Shown here: positions 26,186-35,978 of the stretch, piece after piece
Layout of the letters: every line of letters begins with the position of its first letter
Numbering within the stretch: the stretch's first letter is position 1
Notes under the pieces: model-generated
What the model was told of the DNA's origin: nothing
The model's database searches: none
Seen by the model: only the letters and a program-made list of their open reading frames with translations
Program-made: the position numbers and the translations under genes
Assembly: GCA_016709865.1 (NCBI GenBank)
Contig: JADJLX010000005.1
Span: 310,001 to 374,000 of the forward strand
Source of the DNA: Bacteroidales bacterium
Lineage (GTDB): Bacteria; Bacteroidota; Bacteroidia; Bacteroidales; VadinHA17
Reading direction: 5' to 3'
DNA: 64,000 bases

Positions 26186-28816
26186 ATGGCTACAAGAAAA
26201 CCAAAGATCACCAGGAAAAGAGGAGAGATAAAACCTCCTGCTTCAAAGCTTGCACCAAAGCGTGACTACAGAGCCAGGATCGTTGTTCAGTTTAAAGACG
26301 AGATCCAGCTTCCCTACAGATCAGATGCTGCAAAATACATCAAAGAGTTTAATGTTGGTCCCTGGGATCAACTTGTTAAGAAGCATCCCGGATTAACAAT
26401 TGAACCACTTTTTCCTGATATTGATCCGAAAAAACTCAAAGAATTGATAGGGAAAGCTAAGGAGATGGACCCGACTTACATAGAGGTTAATTTCTTTAAT
26501 TATTTCAGAGTAATTTGTCCTGTTGATTCTAATCCGGAAACTATATTAAAAGATCTTTCTGCATGGAAGTATATCAGGAATAGTTTTTTATCCGGGCAGG
26601 GTAAAACTCCTGCAGTAGCTTACTCAAATGATGAATTTGCCCATGAAGATTCCGCTACTCCAACAAATCCATACCAAAGATATCTGAATGATGCTCCGGA
26701 AGGAGTTTCGGCTAAATATGTATGGGATTTCCCGGTTCCCGGAAGTGACGGGAATGTTTCAGGGATTAATTTTATTGATATTGAAAAGGGGTGGACCCTG
26801 AATCATAATGATCTTGCAGCCCATGGAGCATCTTGTCTCTTTGGAACCAATGAGGATGGGGGGCGTCTGCATGGCTCAGGGGTACTTGGAATAATTTGTG
26901 CCATTGACAATGCGGAGGGTTGTGTTGGTATTGTTCCAAATGTCAATAATGTGAATGTTATTTCTACTCAGGATGCATTTGGAACCAGAAATGTTGCTGC
27001 AGCGATTCTGTCCAGTCTCAATTATCTGGGATTTGGAGATGTTCTGTTGATTGAGGATACTAACACAGTTAACATTGAAGGCACCAATTTTAGTGTACCA
27101 ATAGAAACTCTTGAACCTGAATTTAATGCAATTCGTTTAGCTACTGCTCTTGGGATAATTGTCATTGAACCGGGAGGTAACGGAGATGAGGCTAATGCTG
27201 GAATCGATTTTGACACCTTTGAACTGAATAACAAGAAAATACTAAAACCCCTTAACGACGATCTGACAATCAATGCCGATTTTATGGAATCTGGTGCAAT
27301 TATTGTTACTGCCGCCGAATCCGGATTAAGAACACCTCCTTTAGCTGTTGATAGTCATACGAAAATTCCCAAAGCTCCTTATGGAAGCAGGATTGATTGT
27401 TATGGATGGGGAGAGAATATAACAACTCTTGGTTATGGATTAACAGATTATGTACATGATTTTAATGGTACATCCGGTGCAGCAGCAATTGTAGCAGGTG
27501 CTGTGCTGAGCATGCAGGGTATGGTGCTTGCAGAACACGGTTATAAGTTTGGTCCGGGTCAGATGCGGGCTATCCTGAGGAATCCCTTATATGGAACTCA
27601 GATGTCTCGTAAGGTTTCAGGTTCTGTATATCAGTTAGAACCAGTTTTTATGCCCGACCTGCATAAATTTGCGGATCAGCATTTGAATTTACCACCTGAT
27701 ATTTATATGCGCGATTCCCTCTCTGATGATGGTTCTCCTCATGCAGGAGCCATGTCATGGAGTCCCGACATCATTTTAAAAAACATACAATATGCTAATC
27801 CGACTGCATCATTTGGTATTGGCAGTGGTATGGAAAACAATGATAATCTTAGTGATTCAGCGTATGAGTTAGTACCTAATTATCTATATTTCAGGGCATT
27901 AAATCAGGGTGGCAGTGTGGCTACAGGGGTTAAGGTGACTGCTTTCTGGAGCAATCCATCAACTGTAATAACTCCTGGTTCATTAAACTTTATAGGCGAA
28001 ACTGATTTTCCTGATATTCCAAAACCAGTCTCAGGTGAGGCTGAAACACTAACTGTTTCCAATGAATTGATTTGGGATACCGTTCCTGTGACCGGGCACT
28101 ATTGTTTTGTCGCATTTGTCACATGTGATCAGGATCCTTATTTTGACCCGAGAAAAATAGTTGATGGTACATGGTCCTGGGCCAGATACTATAATTTTAT
28201 ACGCAATAACAATAATGTTACATGGAGGAATTTCAATGTGATTCCGCTGCCACCACCTGCTGATCTTGAGGAAGAAGATACTTCCGATTCTGAACCTGCT
28301 CCTCAGCAGGATCCTCCGCAGGAACAGGATAATGGCCAGGCCCCACCTGAAAATCTGCCAAAAAAGGGATGGGTTCACATCGATTTTATTTCCCCTGGTT
28401 TACCTGGAATTAGTAAAAAGATGGATCTCGAAATAATATCCCGACTGCCCGGAAAGGCTATCGGCATCCTTCAGGCACCTGTACAATGGAAACGGGAAGT
28501 ATTCCGGGGCTCACCTTTTGTTAGAACTAATGTGAAAAGGAAAAAGTGTTACAGTCGCTTCGGTACTGGCAGTACAACCAGATACAAAGATATACACTTT
28601 AGGGCCGATTCTAAAACACCATTGAGACTATATATTAATGTTCCTGAGAAGCTTAGGAACAAAAATTACACAGTAGCAGTAAGGCAGATGCTTGATGGGG
28701 TCGAGCTTGGCAGGGTAACATATATGCTTGTTCCCTGGAAAAAGAAGCCGAAACCTGTTAAACCTGGAAAACCTGTTATTAAGGGTAAAGATGTTCGGGT
28801 GAGAAAGTTGAAATAG
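26186..28816 (+). CDS. S8 (subtilisin-like) serine protease without signal peptide
   Basis: An 876-residue protein. Residues 27-130 look like a propeptide/inhibitor-type domain; the subtilase domain (about 160-480) has Asp198 in NFIDIEKGW, His229 in LHGSGVLG and Ser430 in NGTSGAAA. Residues about 520-680 are a beta-sandwich (DIYMRDSLSDDG, then GGSVATGVKVTAFWSNP) typical of adhesion-type modules. A Pro/Glu/Gln-rich linker (about 690-725) leads to a final basic domain. The N-terminus MATRKPKITRKRGEIKPP is highly charged, with no hydrophobic core, so export is not by a standard Sec signal. It is tightly spaced with surface protein 1, suggesting cotranscription. Confidence 0.88.
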   Translation: MATRKPKITRKRGEIKPPASKLAPKRDYRARIVVQFKDEIQLPYRSDAAKYIKEFNVGPWDQLVKKHPGLTIEPLFPDIDPKKLKELIGKAKEMDPTYIEVNFFNYFRVICPVDSNPETILKDLSAWKYIRNSFLSGQGKTPAVAYSNDEFAHEDSATPTNPYQRYLNDAPEGVSAKYVWDFPVPGSDGNVSGINFIDIEKGWTLNHNDLAAHGASCLFGTNEDGGRLHGSGVLGIICAIDNAEGCVGIVPNVNNVNVISTQDAFGTRNVAAAILSSLNYLGFGDVLLIEDTNTVNIEGTNFSVPIETLEPEFNAIRLATALGIIVIEPGGNGDEANAGIDFDTFELNNKKILKPLNDDLTINADFMESGAIIVTAAESGLRTPPLAVDSHTKIPKAPYGSRIDCYGWGENITTLGYGLTDYVHDFNGTSGAAAIVAGAVLSMQGMVLAEHGYKFGPGQMRAILRNPLYGTQMSRKVSGSVYQLEPVFMPDLHKFADQHLNLPPDIYMRDSLSDDGSPHAGAMSWSPDIILKNIQYANPTASFGIGSGMENNDNLSDSAYELVPNYLYFRALNQGGSVATGVKVTAFWSNPSTVITPGSLNFIGETDFPDIPKPVSGEAETLTVSNELIWDTVPVTGHYCFVAFVTCDQDPYFDPRKIVDGTWSWARYYNFIRNNNNVTWRNFNVIPLPPPADLEEEDTSDSEPAPQQDPPQEQDNGQAPPENLPKKGWVHIDFISPGLPGISKKMDLEIISRLPGKAIGILQAPVQWKREVFRGSPFVRTNVKRKKCYSRFGTGSTTRYKDIHFRADSKTPLRLYINVPEKLRNKNYTVAVRQMLDGVELGRVTYMLVPWKKKPKPVKPGKPVIKGKDVRVRKLK

Positions 28817-28837
28817 CCTTTGTTTTGATCAGATAAG

Positions 28838-28862
28838 GCGGAGCATTAAATATGTGCTTCGC
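28838..28862 (+). terminator. hairpin after the protease gene
   Basis: GCGGAGCA (28838-28845) pairs with TGCTTCGC (28855-28862), one G:T, and is followed by TTTTC. It could be a weak terminator or an RNA-processing site between the S8 gene and the next gene. Confidence 0.45.
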
Positions 28863-28930
28863 TTTTCTGATTTCAATTGTCATAAGCGAATAATCTCCTG
28901 GTTATCAAACCGGTATATACTTTTATCAGA

Positions 28931-29353
28931 ATGAAGAAAGATTCTTTTCTGCTGAAGGGAGGTTACAGGCCTCACGTGAATTCTGTGAGATTTATCTGTT
29001 CTCTTTCCGGAGGAAAACTCCAGTTAGTTAAGAAACAACACGTTGCAATGATTTCTCCATATAGAGAGATGTCTCATGACCATACTCAACAGCCAGGATT
29101 ATGGATTGAACTCAGGCGGTCGGACGGGAAAACAGTTTATCAACAACTTATCCATGATCCACTTGATGAGAACGTTGAGGTTCACTCAGGAAATGAAGAT
29201 GAGCCATTTTCCTGGAAGAAAACAGTAAGCATGGAAAAGATTATTGTTCTGCTGGTACCTGAGGTACCTGGCGCTGAATCTTTTGTTGTTCTGAAGAGAG
29301 GATCAGAGGAAAAATCCGCTCCGGTGGAAATAGCTCATTTCCCTTTTAAATAA
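28931..29353 (+). CDS. orphan 140-residue protein between two protease genes
   Basis: I do not recognise a family. The protein (MKKDSFLLKGGYRP...) has no signal peptide or membrane helix. Predicted beta-rich stretches (VNSVRFICSLSGGKLQLV, LWIELRRSDGKTVYQQLI, KIIVLLVPEVPGAESFVVL) suggest a small beta-sandwich. It sits between the S8 protease and the metallopeptidase with 114- and 20-nt gaps, so it may serve as their partner, chaperone or inhibitor; that is only positional inference. Confidence 0.7.
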   Translation: MKKDSFLLKGGYRPHVNSVRFICSLSGGKLQLVKKQHVAMISPYREMSHDHTQQPGLWIELRRSDGKTVYQQLIHDPLDENVEVHSGNEDEPFSWKKTVSMEKIIVLLVPEVPGAESFVVLKRGSEEKSAPVEIAHFPFK

Positions 29354-29373
29354 AAACATTTACTATTAAACAT

Positions 29374-30432
29374 ATGGGATTACTTGACGGACAGGTTATT
29401 GGAACAACAAAATTAATTGACCACGGACCCCCTGCAAAACGATTTAATCTTGTAATTGTCTCTGAAGGATTTAAAAGCAACGAATTGGGTTCATTTGCAA
29501 CTCTTACCCAGCAATTCATTGACTTTTTGTTTTCCTCTCAACCATTCGACTCACTGAAATGCGCTTTTAATATCTACAGGTTTGATGTCTCATCGACAGA
29601 AAGCGGAGCAGATAATCCTTCAGCATGCGGAGGTGATGGTACATTTGTAGCAACCAGATTTGACGCATCATTCTGCAATGGAGGAATTCAAAGATTGCTC
29701 TGCGTTAACACATTAGATGTAATTTCTGTCGTTGAAGCCACTGTTCCTGAATGGCATCAGATACTTGTGATAGTTAATTCCACTCTCTACGGAGGATCTG
29801 GTGGCAATGTTGTGGTCACTTCAATTGCTGGAAGCTGGAAAAAGATTGCTCTTCATGAGATGGGACATTCAGTATTTGGTCTGGCAGATGAGTATCCATA
29901 CTGGGCCGGGTGTGCAATTGATACAAATAGAAATCAATATCCGGGAACAGAACCAATGCACCCAAACATAACAACATGTACCGACAGGAATACTCTTAAA
30001 TGGAAGGAGCTGGTTCTGCCAGTAACCCCAATTCCAACAACTACTAATACCGATTGCACAAAATGCGATGCACAGCCTGATCCTTGCGCATCAGGAACAG
30101 TCGGGATATATGAAGGAGCTTACTATTATCATTGCGGAGTATACAGGCCTGAGTACCAGTGCATGATGAAGAATCTTTCCGGATACTGTGCAGTCTGCAG
30201 GAGACAGATAATTGTAATACTGTCAGTCTATCTCGATAATTGTTACGCTCCGGTATTTGGACCAATACCGTTATTTCCCGCTATTTTTGTTGTCTTGATA
30301 TTATTGATTTTTGTAACTATACTTTTATTACTCTCTCTTTTTACAGAAAAGGTAAAATGCCTGGTTGAAAAGCTATTATTCATTATCAGAAATTGTCTGA
30401 AGGGAAACAAAAATCCTTGTATTTCAATCTGA
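29374..30432 (+). CDS. M64-type zinc metallopeptidase with C-terminal membrane anchor
   Basis: 352 residues. The zinc site is HEMGHSVFGLADEY with His161, Glu162, His165 and probably Asp172. The N-terminal NLVIVSEGF and GSWKKIALHEMGH context match the IgA-peptidase M64 family. Several cysteines follow (about 180-290: NTDCTKCDAQPDPC, GYCAVC), suggesting disulfides or an extra metal site. Residues about 293-325 form one long hydrophobic helix, then a basic tail. No N-terminal signal peptide is visible, so its topology is puzzling. It is the third gene of the S8 / 140-aa / M64 set. Confidence 0.8.
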   Translation: MGLLDGQVIGTTKLIDHGPPAKRFNLVIVSEGFKSNELGSFATLTQQFIDFLFSSQPFDSLKCAFNIYRFDVSSTESGADNPSACGGDGTFVATRFDASFCNGGIQRLLCVNTLDVISVVEATVPEWHQILVIVNSTLYGGSGGNVVVTSIAGSWKKIALHEMGHSVFGLADEYPYWAGCAIDTNRNQYPGTEPMHPNITTCTDRNTLKWKELVLPVTPIPTTTNTDCTKCDAQPDPCASGTVGIYEGAYYYHCGVYRPEYQCMMKNLSGYCAVCRRQIIVILSVYLDNCYAPVFGPIPLFPAIFVVLILLIFVTILLLLSLFTEKVKCLVEKLLFIIRNCLKGNKNPCISI

Positions 30433-30494
30433 AATAGTATCATCTCGTTGTTTGAAAGTACATTCAGAACAATTAAAGTGGCATTTAATATATA

Positions 30495-30525
30495 TTTGAA
30501 AGTAATCAGGCTTTTACTACTTTTG
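30495..30525 (+). promoter_or_regulatory. promoter of the DMT transporter gene
   Basis: TTTG (30495-30498), a 19-nt spacer and TACTTTTG (30518-30525) give a full consensus match, separating this gene from the protease set upstream. Confidence 0.65.
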
Positions 30526-30542
30526 CGGCTCACTTTCTGAGT

Positions 30543-31466
30543 ATGCATAAGAGCAGAGTAAAAACCTGGGCACATCTTTCATTGCTGGCGGCCAATATCA
30601 TCTATGGAATGAATTATTCCATAGCCAAAGCTGTTATGCCTGACTCTATCAGACCTCTGGCTCTCGTCTCACTCAGAACTGTTTCTGCTGCTGCAATATT
30701 CTGGATCACAAGCCTCTTCATGCCAAAAGAGACAGTCAGCAAAAAGGAACTTCTATATCTTTTTGGCTGTTCATTTTTTGGCATGGTCATAAATCAGGTT
30801 TTATTCCTGATTGGACTTAATTACACTTCCCCGGTAAACTCATCAATAATAATTTCTACCAATCCGATATTCGCATTTGTATTTGCAGCTCTGATTCTTA
30901 AAGAGAACATTACTATGCTTAAGGGAATAGGTCTGGCAATAGGACTGTCAGGAGTAATGATGCTGATCCTGCAGAATGGTACTCCTGATATTAACAGCAA
31001 TACATTCCTTGGAGATATTTATACTCTTGTAAACACTATTAGCTGGGCCTTCTATACGGTAATAATTAAGAGGATGGTTGAGAAGTATCATCCTGTAACT
31101 GTTATGAAATGGACATTCCTGTTTGCAATGCTTACAACTGTTCCTCTCGGTTACAGCCAGTGGAGTACCATGGACTGGACAGCAATATCACTCAGAGGAT
31201 GGCTGGGGATAGGGTTTGTTGTAGTATTTGCAACATATGTTGGCTACCTGCTGATTTCATTTGGATTAAGACGGCTTAGCCCTACAATCGTTAGTACATA
31301 CACATATATCAATCCGATTATTGCTGCTTATCTGGCAACGATAATGGGACAGGACCGTATCAGTCTGGTAATGGTTCTATCTGCTTTGCTCATTTTTGCC
31401 GGTGTATTTGTTGTCAGTTTGCAGAAGAACGGGGATGCACGACTCACGACGCCCGACTCACGGTGA
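30543..31466 (+). CDS. EamA/DMT-superfamily transporter
   Basis: A 307-residue membrane protein with ten helices in two EamA repeats, the first starting LLAANIIYGMNYSIAKAVM and the second GDIYTLVNTISWAFYTVIIKR. Such carriers export or import small metabolites such as amino acids; the substrate is not predictable. The last residues (GDARLTTPDSR) are encoded by a period-7 repeat (31436-31464: GATGCAC, GACTCAC, GACGCCC, GACTCAC), so the natural C-terminus has probably been replaced or extended by repeat DNA. The M1 peptidase starts 5 nt later. Confidence 0.9.
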   Translation: MHKSRVKTWAHLSLLAANIIYGMNYSIAKAVMPDSIRPLALVSLRTVSAAAIFWITSLFMPKETVSKKELLYLFGCSFFGMVINQVLFLIGLNYTSPVNSSIIISTNPIFAFVFAALILKENITMLKGIGLAIGLSGVMMLILQNGTPDINSNTFLGDIYTLVNTISWAFYTVIIKRMVEKYHPVTVMKWTFLFAMLTTVPLGYSQWSTMDWTAISLRGWLGIGFVVVFATYVGYLLISFGLRRLSPTIVSTYTYINPIIAAYLATIMGQDRISLVMVLSALLIFAGVFVVSLQKNGDARLTTPDSR

Positions 31467-31471
31467 TAATT

Positions 31472-33067
31472 ATGAAAATCAGAGTTTTATTAATATCATT
31501 CTTCATTTCTCTCTTTGTCTGTGAATTACATGCAGATGATGGCTATAAGCGTAACCTCAGTGTTGATATTATTCATTATAAATTTAATGTCGCTGTTAAT
31601 GACTCAACCGACAAAATCGAGGGAAAAACTACTATTAAAGTTAAATTCCTTAATCAGGTCGATGTTATTTCATTTGATCTTAGTAATACAGACACTACAG
31701 GCAGGGGAATGATTGTTTCTGATGTTTCAGTTAACTCAGAACCGGTTAAATGGATTCATGAAAACGATAGATTAACCATTTATATAGGTAATCAGATTAG
31801 AACGGGTGATACCTCGTCATTTGTTATCAGCTATAACGGAATCCCATCAGACGGACTAATAATATCTGAAAACAAATTTGGTAAGCGTACTTTTTTTGCC
31901 GATCACTGGCCCGACCGGGCTCATAATTATCTCCCATGTATCGATCACCCATACGAGAAAGCCGGTGTGGATTTTATAATTTCAGCTCCTTCTCACTATA
32001 AAGTAGTGGCAAGTGGAATATTAGCAGAAGAACCTGTTATTCAGGATAATATAACCATAACTCATTGGCATGAATCAGTTCCGCTTGCTACAAAAGTCAT
32101 GGCTTTTGGAGTTGCTGATTTCTCTGTTCAGAGTCCGGGTATTGTTAATAATATAACAGTATCATCATGGGTTTTTCCTGAGAACAGGAATGAAGGTTTT
32201 TCTGATTATTCAATTGCTATAAAACCTCTTGAATTCTATAGCACTTTAATTGGAGATTATCCTTATCCTAAACTTGCCAATGTACAGTCTAAGACAATTT
32301 ATGGCGGGCTTGAGAATGCCGGAACAATCTTTTATTCAGAAAATTCTGTCACAGGGTTGGGGCGGGCAGAGGGACTGATAGCCCATGAGATAGCACATCA
32401 GTGGTTTGGCAATTGTGTTACAGAATCAGACTGGCATCATATATGGCTGAGTGAAGGATTTGCCACATATCTTACCTCGATGTACTTTGAATCATTTCAG
32501 GGAAGAGAAAGGCTAAATAATGATATGATCTCCGCCAGAAACAGGGTTATCAGATATTCTGAAAGAAATATGCGGCCGGTTATAGATACAGCAGTTAAGG
32601 ATTATATGGAGCTTCTGAATCCCAACTCATATCAGAAAGGCGCCTGGGTGCTTCATATGCTCAGGAATGAAGTGGGTGATGAGGCATTCAAAGAAGGGCT
32701 CAGGTTTTTTTATAAGCGATATTATAATTCAAACGTTGATACAGAAGGTTTTCAGAAGGTTATGCAGGAGGTAAGTCATAAGAACCTTTCTGCTTTTTTT
32801 GAACAGTGGTTAAGAACAGCTGGGGAGCCAGAATTGTCTGTAAGCTTTAAAAAACTAAAGAAAAAGATAACAGAAATTACAGTTGAACAGAAACAGGATC
32901 ACCTTTTCAGCTTTGAATTTGAGCTCCTGCTTAAGGATTCATCAGGTGATACAATACGGAAAATTTTCGTAAATGATAGGATTACTAAAGTCCGGATTAA
33001 TTCGGGAGACATTGCAGAGGTAATTCCTGATCCTAATGTACTTCTTCTTTACAAAAGGATCGAGTAG
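31472..33067 (+). CDS. secreted M1-family zinc aminopeptidase
   Basis: 531 residues with a signal peptide ending near ELHA. The M1 N-terminal beta-domain leads to the substrate motif GGLENAG (in place of GAMEN) and the zinc site HEIAHQWFGN with His305, His309 and Glu328 in LSEGFATY. The protein stops after the catalytic and a short helical part, without the long C-terminal helical domain of larger M1 enzymes; such short forms are common. It should trim peptides in the periplasm. I use ATG 31472; the in-frame GTG at 31463 overlaps the previous stop. Confidence 0.92.
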   Translation: MKIRVLLISFFISLFVCELHADDGYKRNLSVDIIHYKFNVAVNDSTDKIEGKTTIKVKFLNQVDVISFDLSNTDTTGRGMIVSDVSVNSEPVKWIHENDRLTIYIGNQIRTGDTSSFVISYNGIPSDGLIISENKFGKRTFFADHWPDRAHNYLPCIDHPYEKAGVDFIISAPSHYKVVASGILAEEPVIQDNITITHWHESVPLATKVMAFGVADFSVQSPGIVNNITVSSWVFPENRNEGFSDYSIAIKPLEFYSTLIGDYPYPKLANVQSKTIYGGLENAGTIFYSENSVTGLGRAEGLIAHEIAHQWFGNCVTESDWHHIWLSEGFATYLTSMYFESFQGRERLNNDMISARNRVIRYSERNMRPVIDTAVKDYMELLNPNSYQKGAWVLHMLRNEVGDEAFKEGLRFFYKRYYNSNVDTEGFQKVMQEVSHKNLSAFFEQWLRTAGEPELSVSFKKLKKKITEITVEQKQDHLFSFEFELLLKDSSGDTIRKIFVNDRITKVRINSGDIAEVIPDPNVLLLYKRIE

Positions 33068-33188
33068 CCTTTTTTTTCGTATTAGTAACAGGTTTTCATT
33101 CACTTATCAAATAAATTTGAATATTTGACCTGAATGTTTTAAATTTAGTAGAACTTTTGATTCGCAGGTATAATTCAAATTTCTGCAT

Positions 33189-35948
33189 ATGAAAACAAAA
33201 CTTCTGCTCCCCGCACTTTTATCTTATTCTTCAGACAAAGCATTTTCTTTTCTTCGTTTTACTTTTGTCTTTTGCCTTTTGTCCTTTGTCTTTCTTAACT
33301 TGTCATCCCAGGTTCCTGAAGGCTTTAATTATCAGGCCATAGCGACCTATTCAGGAAGTCCGGTCACAACAGCTATCACTGTCCGGATTACCATACAGGA
33401 ACTGGAAACTGGAGGAGAGACTTTCTGGATTGAAGATCACCTCGGTGTTATACCCAATTCTCAGGGATTGTTCAATATTGTAATAGGAACAGGCACAAAG
33501 GTAACAGGTTCAACAGCAGCTTCATTCGCTGATATCGACTGGAGTGTTTCACCAAAGTATCTGAAAACAGATATCGACTATCTGGGATGGAAACCAATGG
33601 GAGTGTCCAAGTTGCAATCGGTACCTTACTCTATGGTTGCAGAAAAAATTGTTAATCCCGTTAATAAAATAGGAATTAAGGGAACTACTACCAATATGGA
33701 GGAGGCTTTATTTGAGGTTAGAAATTCGACGGGTCAGATTGTCTTTGCTGTTTATAATGAGGGAGTAAGAATATATGTTGATGATGGATCAAAGGGATCT
33801 AAAGGAGGATTTGCCATAGGGGGATTTGATGTTGAAGAAAAAGGATTAGTGCCCGGACCGGAATTATTGGTTGTTGATCCGACCAAAATCAGAATGTATA
33901 TTGACCAGGCTGCAGCTGTTAAATCGCCAAAAGGAGGTTTCGCGATAGGAGGATTTGATGCAGCAAAAGGGTATCCTATACAGACTTATATGAGAATTAC
34001 TAATGATTCGACCAAGTTTTTTATTAATGATGATCCGGCAACTAAAGGTCCGAAGGGCGGTTTTGCCATTGGGGGTTTTGATGAAGCTAAAGGAGTTAAG
34101 AATTTCTTCAATGTTGAGAGTCCGTTAGCGACTCCAAGTGTAATTAATCCTTCTGAAAACAGAATACTGTTTCACCCCTTAAAGAATGCATTCCTCGTTG
34201 GGAAAGTCTTAATAACAGACATAGCAAATGTTGGTGAAAACTCATTCGTTTCAGGTTTTGAATCTAAAGCAAAGGGAATGTATTCACAATCATTAGGTTA
34301 CAAAACAGTTGCGCTTGGAGATTATTCTTCGGCGATCGGGAAAAATGCAGAAGCAAATGCCAATAATTCATTTGCTTTTGGAGATGGTGCAAAAGTTGAT
34401 GCGGCAGCCGTTAACAGTTTCTCTCTTGGTCAGGGTGCATGGGCAAAAGCCACTTCATCTTATGCAATCGGTAATGCTGCAATCACAGATGCTACAGCCA
34501 GTAATAGTTTTGCTTTTGGTCAGGGAGCCAATACAATAGGAACTAACAGCTTCGCATTTGGAAATCTGGCGAAAGCTGAAGGGAATAATTCTTTTGCCTT
34601 AGGAGGCTATGCAAAAGGATTAAATAGTCGATCATTCGGAGGAACTGCTGAGGGTGAAAGTTCTATTAGTTCAGGTAGTGCCAGCCAGGCAAATGGAAAA
34701 TATTCTATTGCAATGGGCGAGAGTGTCAAAGCTGATAAGGCTAATGCTATTGCTATAGGGTCACCTTTTTACCATCCACTTGTTCCACGTCCGCCATTAC
34801 CTTCCATTCCCGCCTACTATACATATACTGAAGCCCTTGGTGAGAGTTCAATTGCAATTGGATCTGGGGTAACTGCAGCAGCGGATAGAGCCATTTCTAT
34901 TGGATGGGAATCTCAGGCAAATGCATTTGCTTCAATCGCTTTAGGAACAGGTGTTGTTTCCAATTCTACTTATGGAATTGCGATAGGATTCGGTAATACA
35001 GGAAGAGGAAACCCATTGTTAGCATCAGATACTGATCCTTTATTTGAGGTTGGAAATAGTCTTTATGTAGGTGTACCTCATAATTCCTTTACAATACTTA
35101 AGAATGGTAATACTGGAATAAATACAGACCTTCCTACGCAAACATTAGATGTTCGCGGACCGGTTAGGATTGTGAATGGTGGCTCTTATGATGTATGGAT
35201 ACAGGGTGGAGAGGCTACCTGGGGTGACGATAGGAACCTGGCTATGGTAGCTTTTAATGATGCTACTTTTGATAAATTAATACTTAATCACCAGGCAGAG
35301 TATGCTAACGGTACTGAAGTCCATGGCGTATTTACGGTTTATGGTGATGAGGGCGCTGGCTCAAGTTCTGTATTTCCGGGATTAACTGTATTTAAGGACA
35401 TTTCAGGAGAACCAGCAGTTAAAATTGTAAATTTAGCTAATACAAATACTGCTGATGGACTCACTATTCAGGCAGGCCAGACAACCTTTGTAACACCAGG
35501 TGCAAAGTTAATAAGATTTCTACGGAATGATGGTGTTGAAATAGGGTATATAAAACAGAGTGCTTCTACTGCAGTCCAATATTACACACCTTCTGATCTG
35601 AGGATAAAGGAAAATTTAGTAAGTACAGAACTTGGACTCTCTGACCTGATGAAAATTCAAGTCAAAGATTTTAACTTTATTGATGATATCAATAAAACAA
35701 AAGCTACAGGTTTCATAGCTCAGGATCTTTACAATATTTTTCCTGATGCAGTAAGTAAACCATTAGTAGATGATGAATTGTGGCAGGTAGATTATGGTAG
35801 AGTAACTCCATTGATCGTTAAATCTGTTCAGGATCAGCAGTATATGATCGAATCTGTAATAAGGGAAAACCAATTATTAAAATCTGAACTTCAGAATTTA
35901 AAATCTGAACTCGAACAGATTAAAGCCCTGCTTCAGAATCAGGAATAA
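33189..35948 (+). CDS. secreted surface protein 2: YadA-like head and S74 chaperone domain
   Basis: 919 residues. The signal peptide is unusually long (about 40 residues) because its core is a heptanucleotide repeat tract (33255-33310). The shared N-domain (SQVPEGFNYQAIATYSGSP) is followed by VFAVYNEGVRIYVDDG and three KGGFAIGGF repeats. Residues about 350-620 carry YadA-like head repeats of about 14 residues (NSFAFGxxAKAxGxNSFA). The end is a Peptidase_S74 intramolecular chaperone: SDLRIKENL, GFIAQDLYNIFP and VDYGRVTPLIVKSVQDQQ, then a coiled coil. S74 domains promote trimer folding and then self-cleave in phage endosialidases; release here is inferred. Confidence 0.88.
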   Translation: MKTKLLLPALLSYSSDKAFSFLRFTFVFCLLSFVFLNLSSQVPEGFNYQAIATYSGSPVTTAITVRITIQELETGGETFWIEDHLGVIPNSQGLFNIVIGTGTKVTGSTAASFADIDWSVSPKYLKTDIDYLGWKPMGVSKLQSVPYSMVAEKIVNPVNKIGIKGTTTNMEEALFEVRNSTGQIVFAVYNEGVRIYVDDGSKGSKGGFAIGGFDVEEKGLVPGPELLVVDPTKIRMYIDQAAAVKSPKGGFAIGGFDAAKGYPIQTYMRITNDSTKFFINDDPATKGPKGGFAIGGFDEAKGVKNFFNVESPLATPSVINPSENRILFHPLKNAFLVGKVLITDIANVGENSFVSGFESKAKGMYSQSLGYKTVALGDYSSAIGKNAEANANNSFAFGDGAKVDAAAVNSFSLGQGAWAKATSSYAIGNAAITDATASNSFAFGQGANTIGTNSFAFGNLAKAEGNNSFALGGYAKGLNSRSFGGTAEGESSISSGSASQANGKYSIAMGESVKADKANAIAIGSPFYHPLVPRPPLPSIPAYYTYTEALGESSIAIGSGVTAAADRAISIGWESQANAFASIALGTGVVSNSTYGIAIGFGNTGRGNPLLASDTDPLFEVGNSLYVGVPHNSFTILKNGNTGINTDLPTQTLDVRGPVRIVNGGSYDVWIQGGEATWGDDRNLAMVAFNDATFDKLILNHQAEYANGTEVHGVFTVYGDEGAGSSSVFPGLTVFKDISGEPAVKIVNLANTNTADGLTIQAGQTTFVTPGAKLIRFLRNDGVEIGYIKQSASTAVQYYTPSDLRIKENLVSTELGLSDLMKIQVKDFNFIDDINKTKATGFIAQDLYNIFPDAVSKPLVDDELWQVDYGRVTPLIVKSVQDQQYMIESVIRENQLLKSELQNLKSELEQIKALLQNQE
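33255..33310 (+). repeat. heptanucleotide repeat coding the signal-peptide core of surface protein 2
   Basis: Units on a 7-nt grid: CGTTTTA, CTTTTGT, CTTTTGC, CTTTTGT, CCTTTGT, CTTTCTT, AACTTGT, CATCCCA. Equivalent tracts encode the same part of the other three paralogs (23723-23757, 36320-36354, 39331-39365), all ending in CTTCCCA or a variant. Confidence 0.88.
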
Positions 35949-35978
35949 CATAATTTAGTTTTGTCTGACTTTCAGGGG

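Noticed and set aside
31463..31471. GTG start of the M1 peptidase at 31463
   Set aside because: It overlaps the previous stop codon and adds only MII before the natural ATG and signal peptide.
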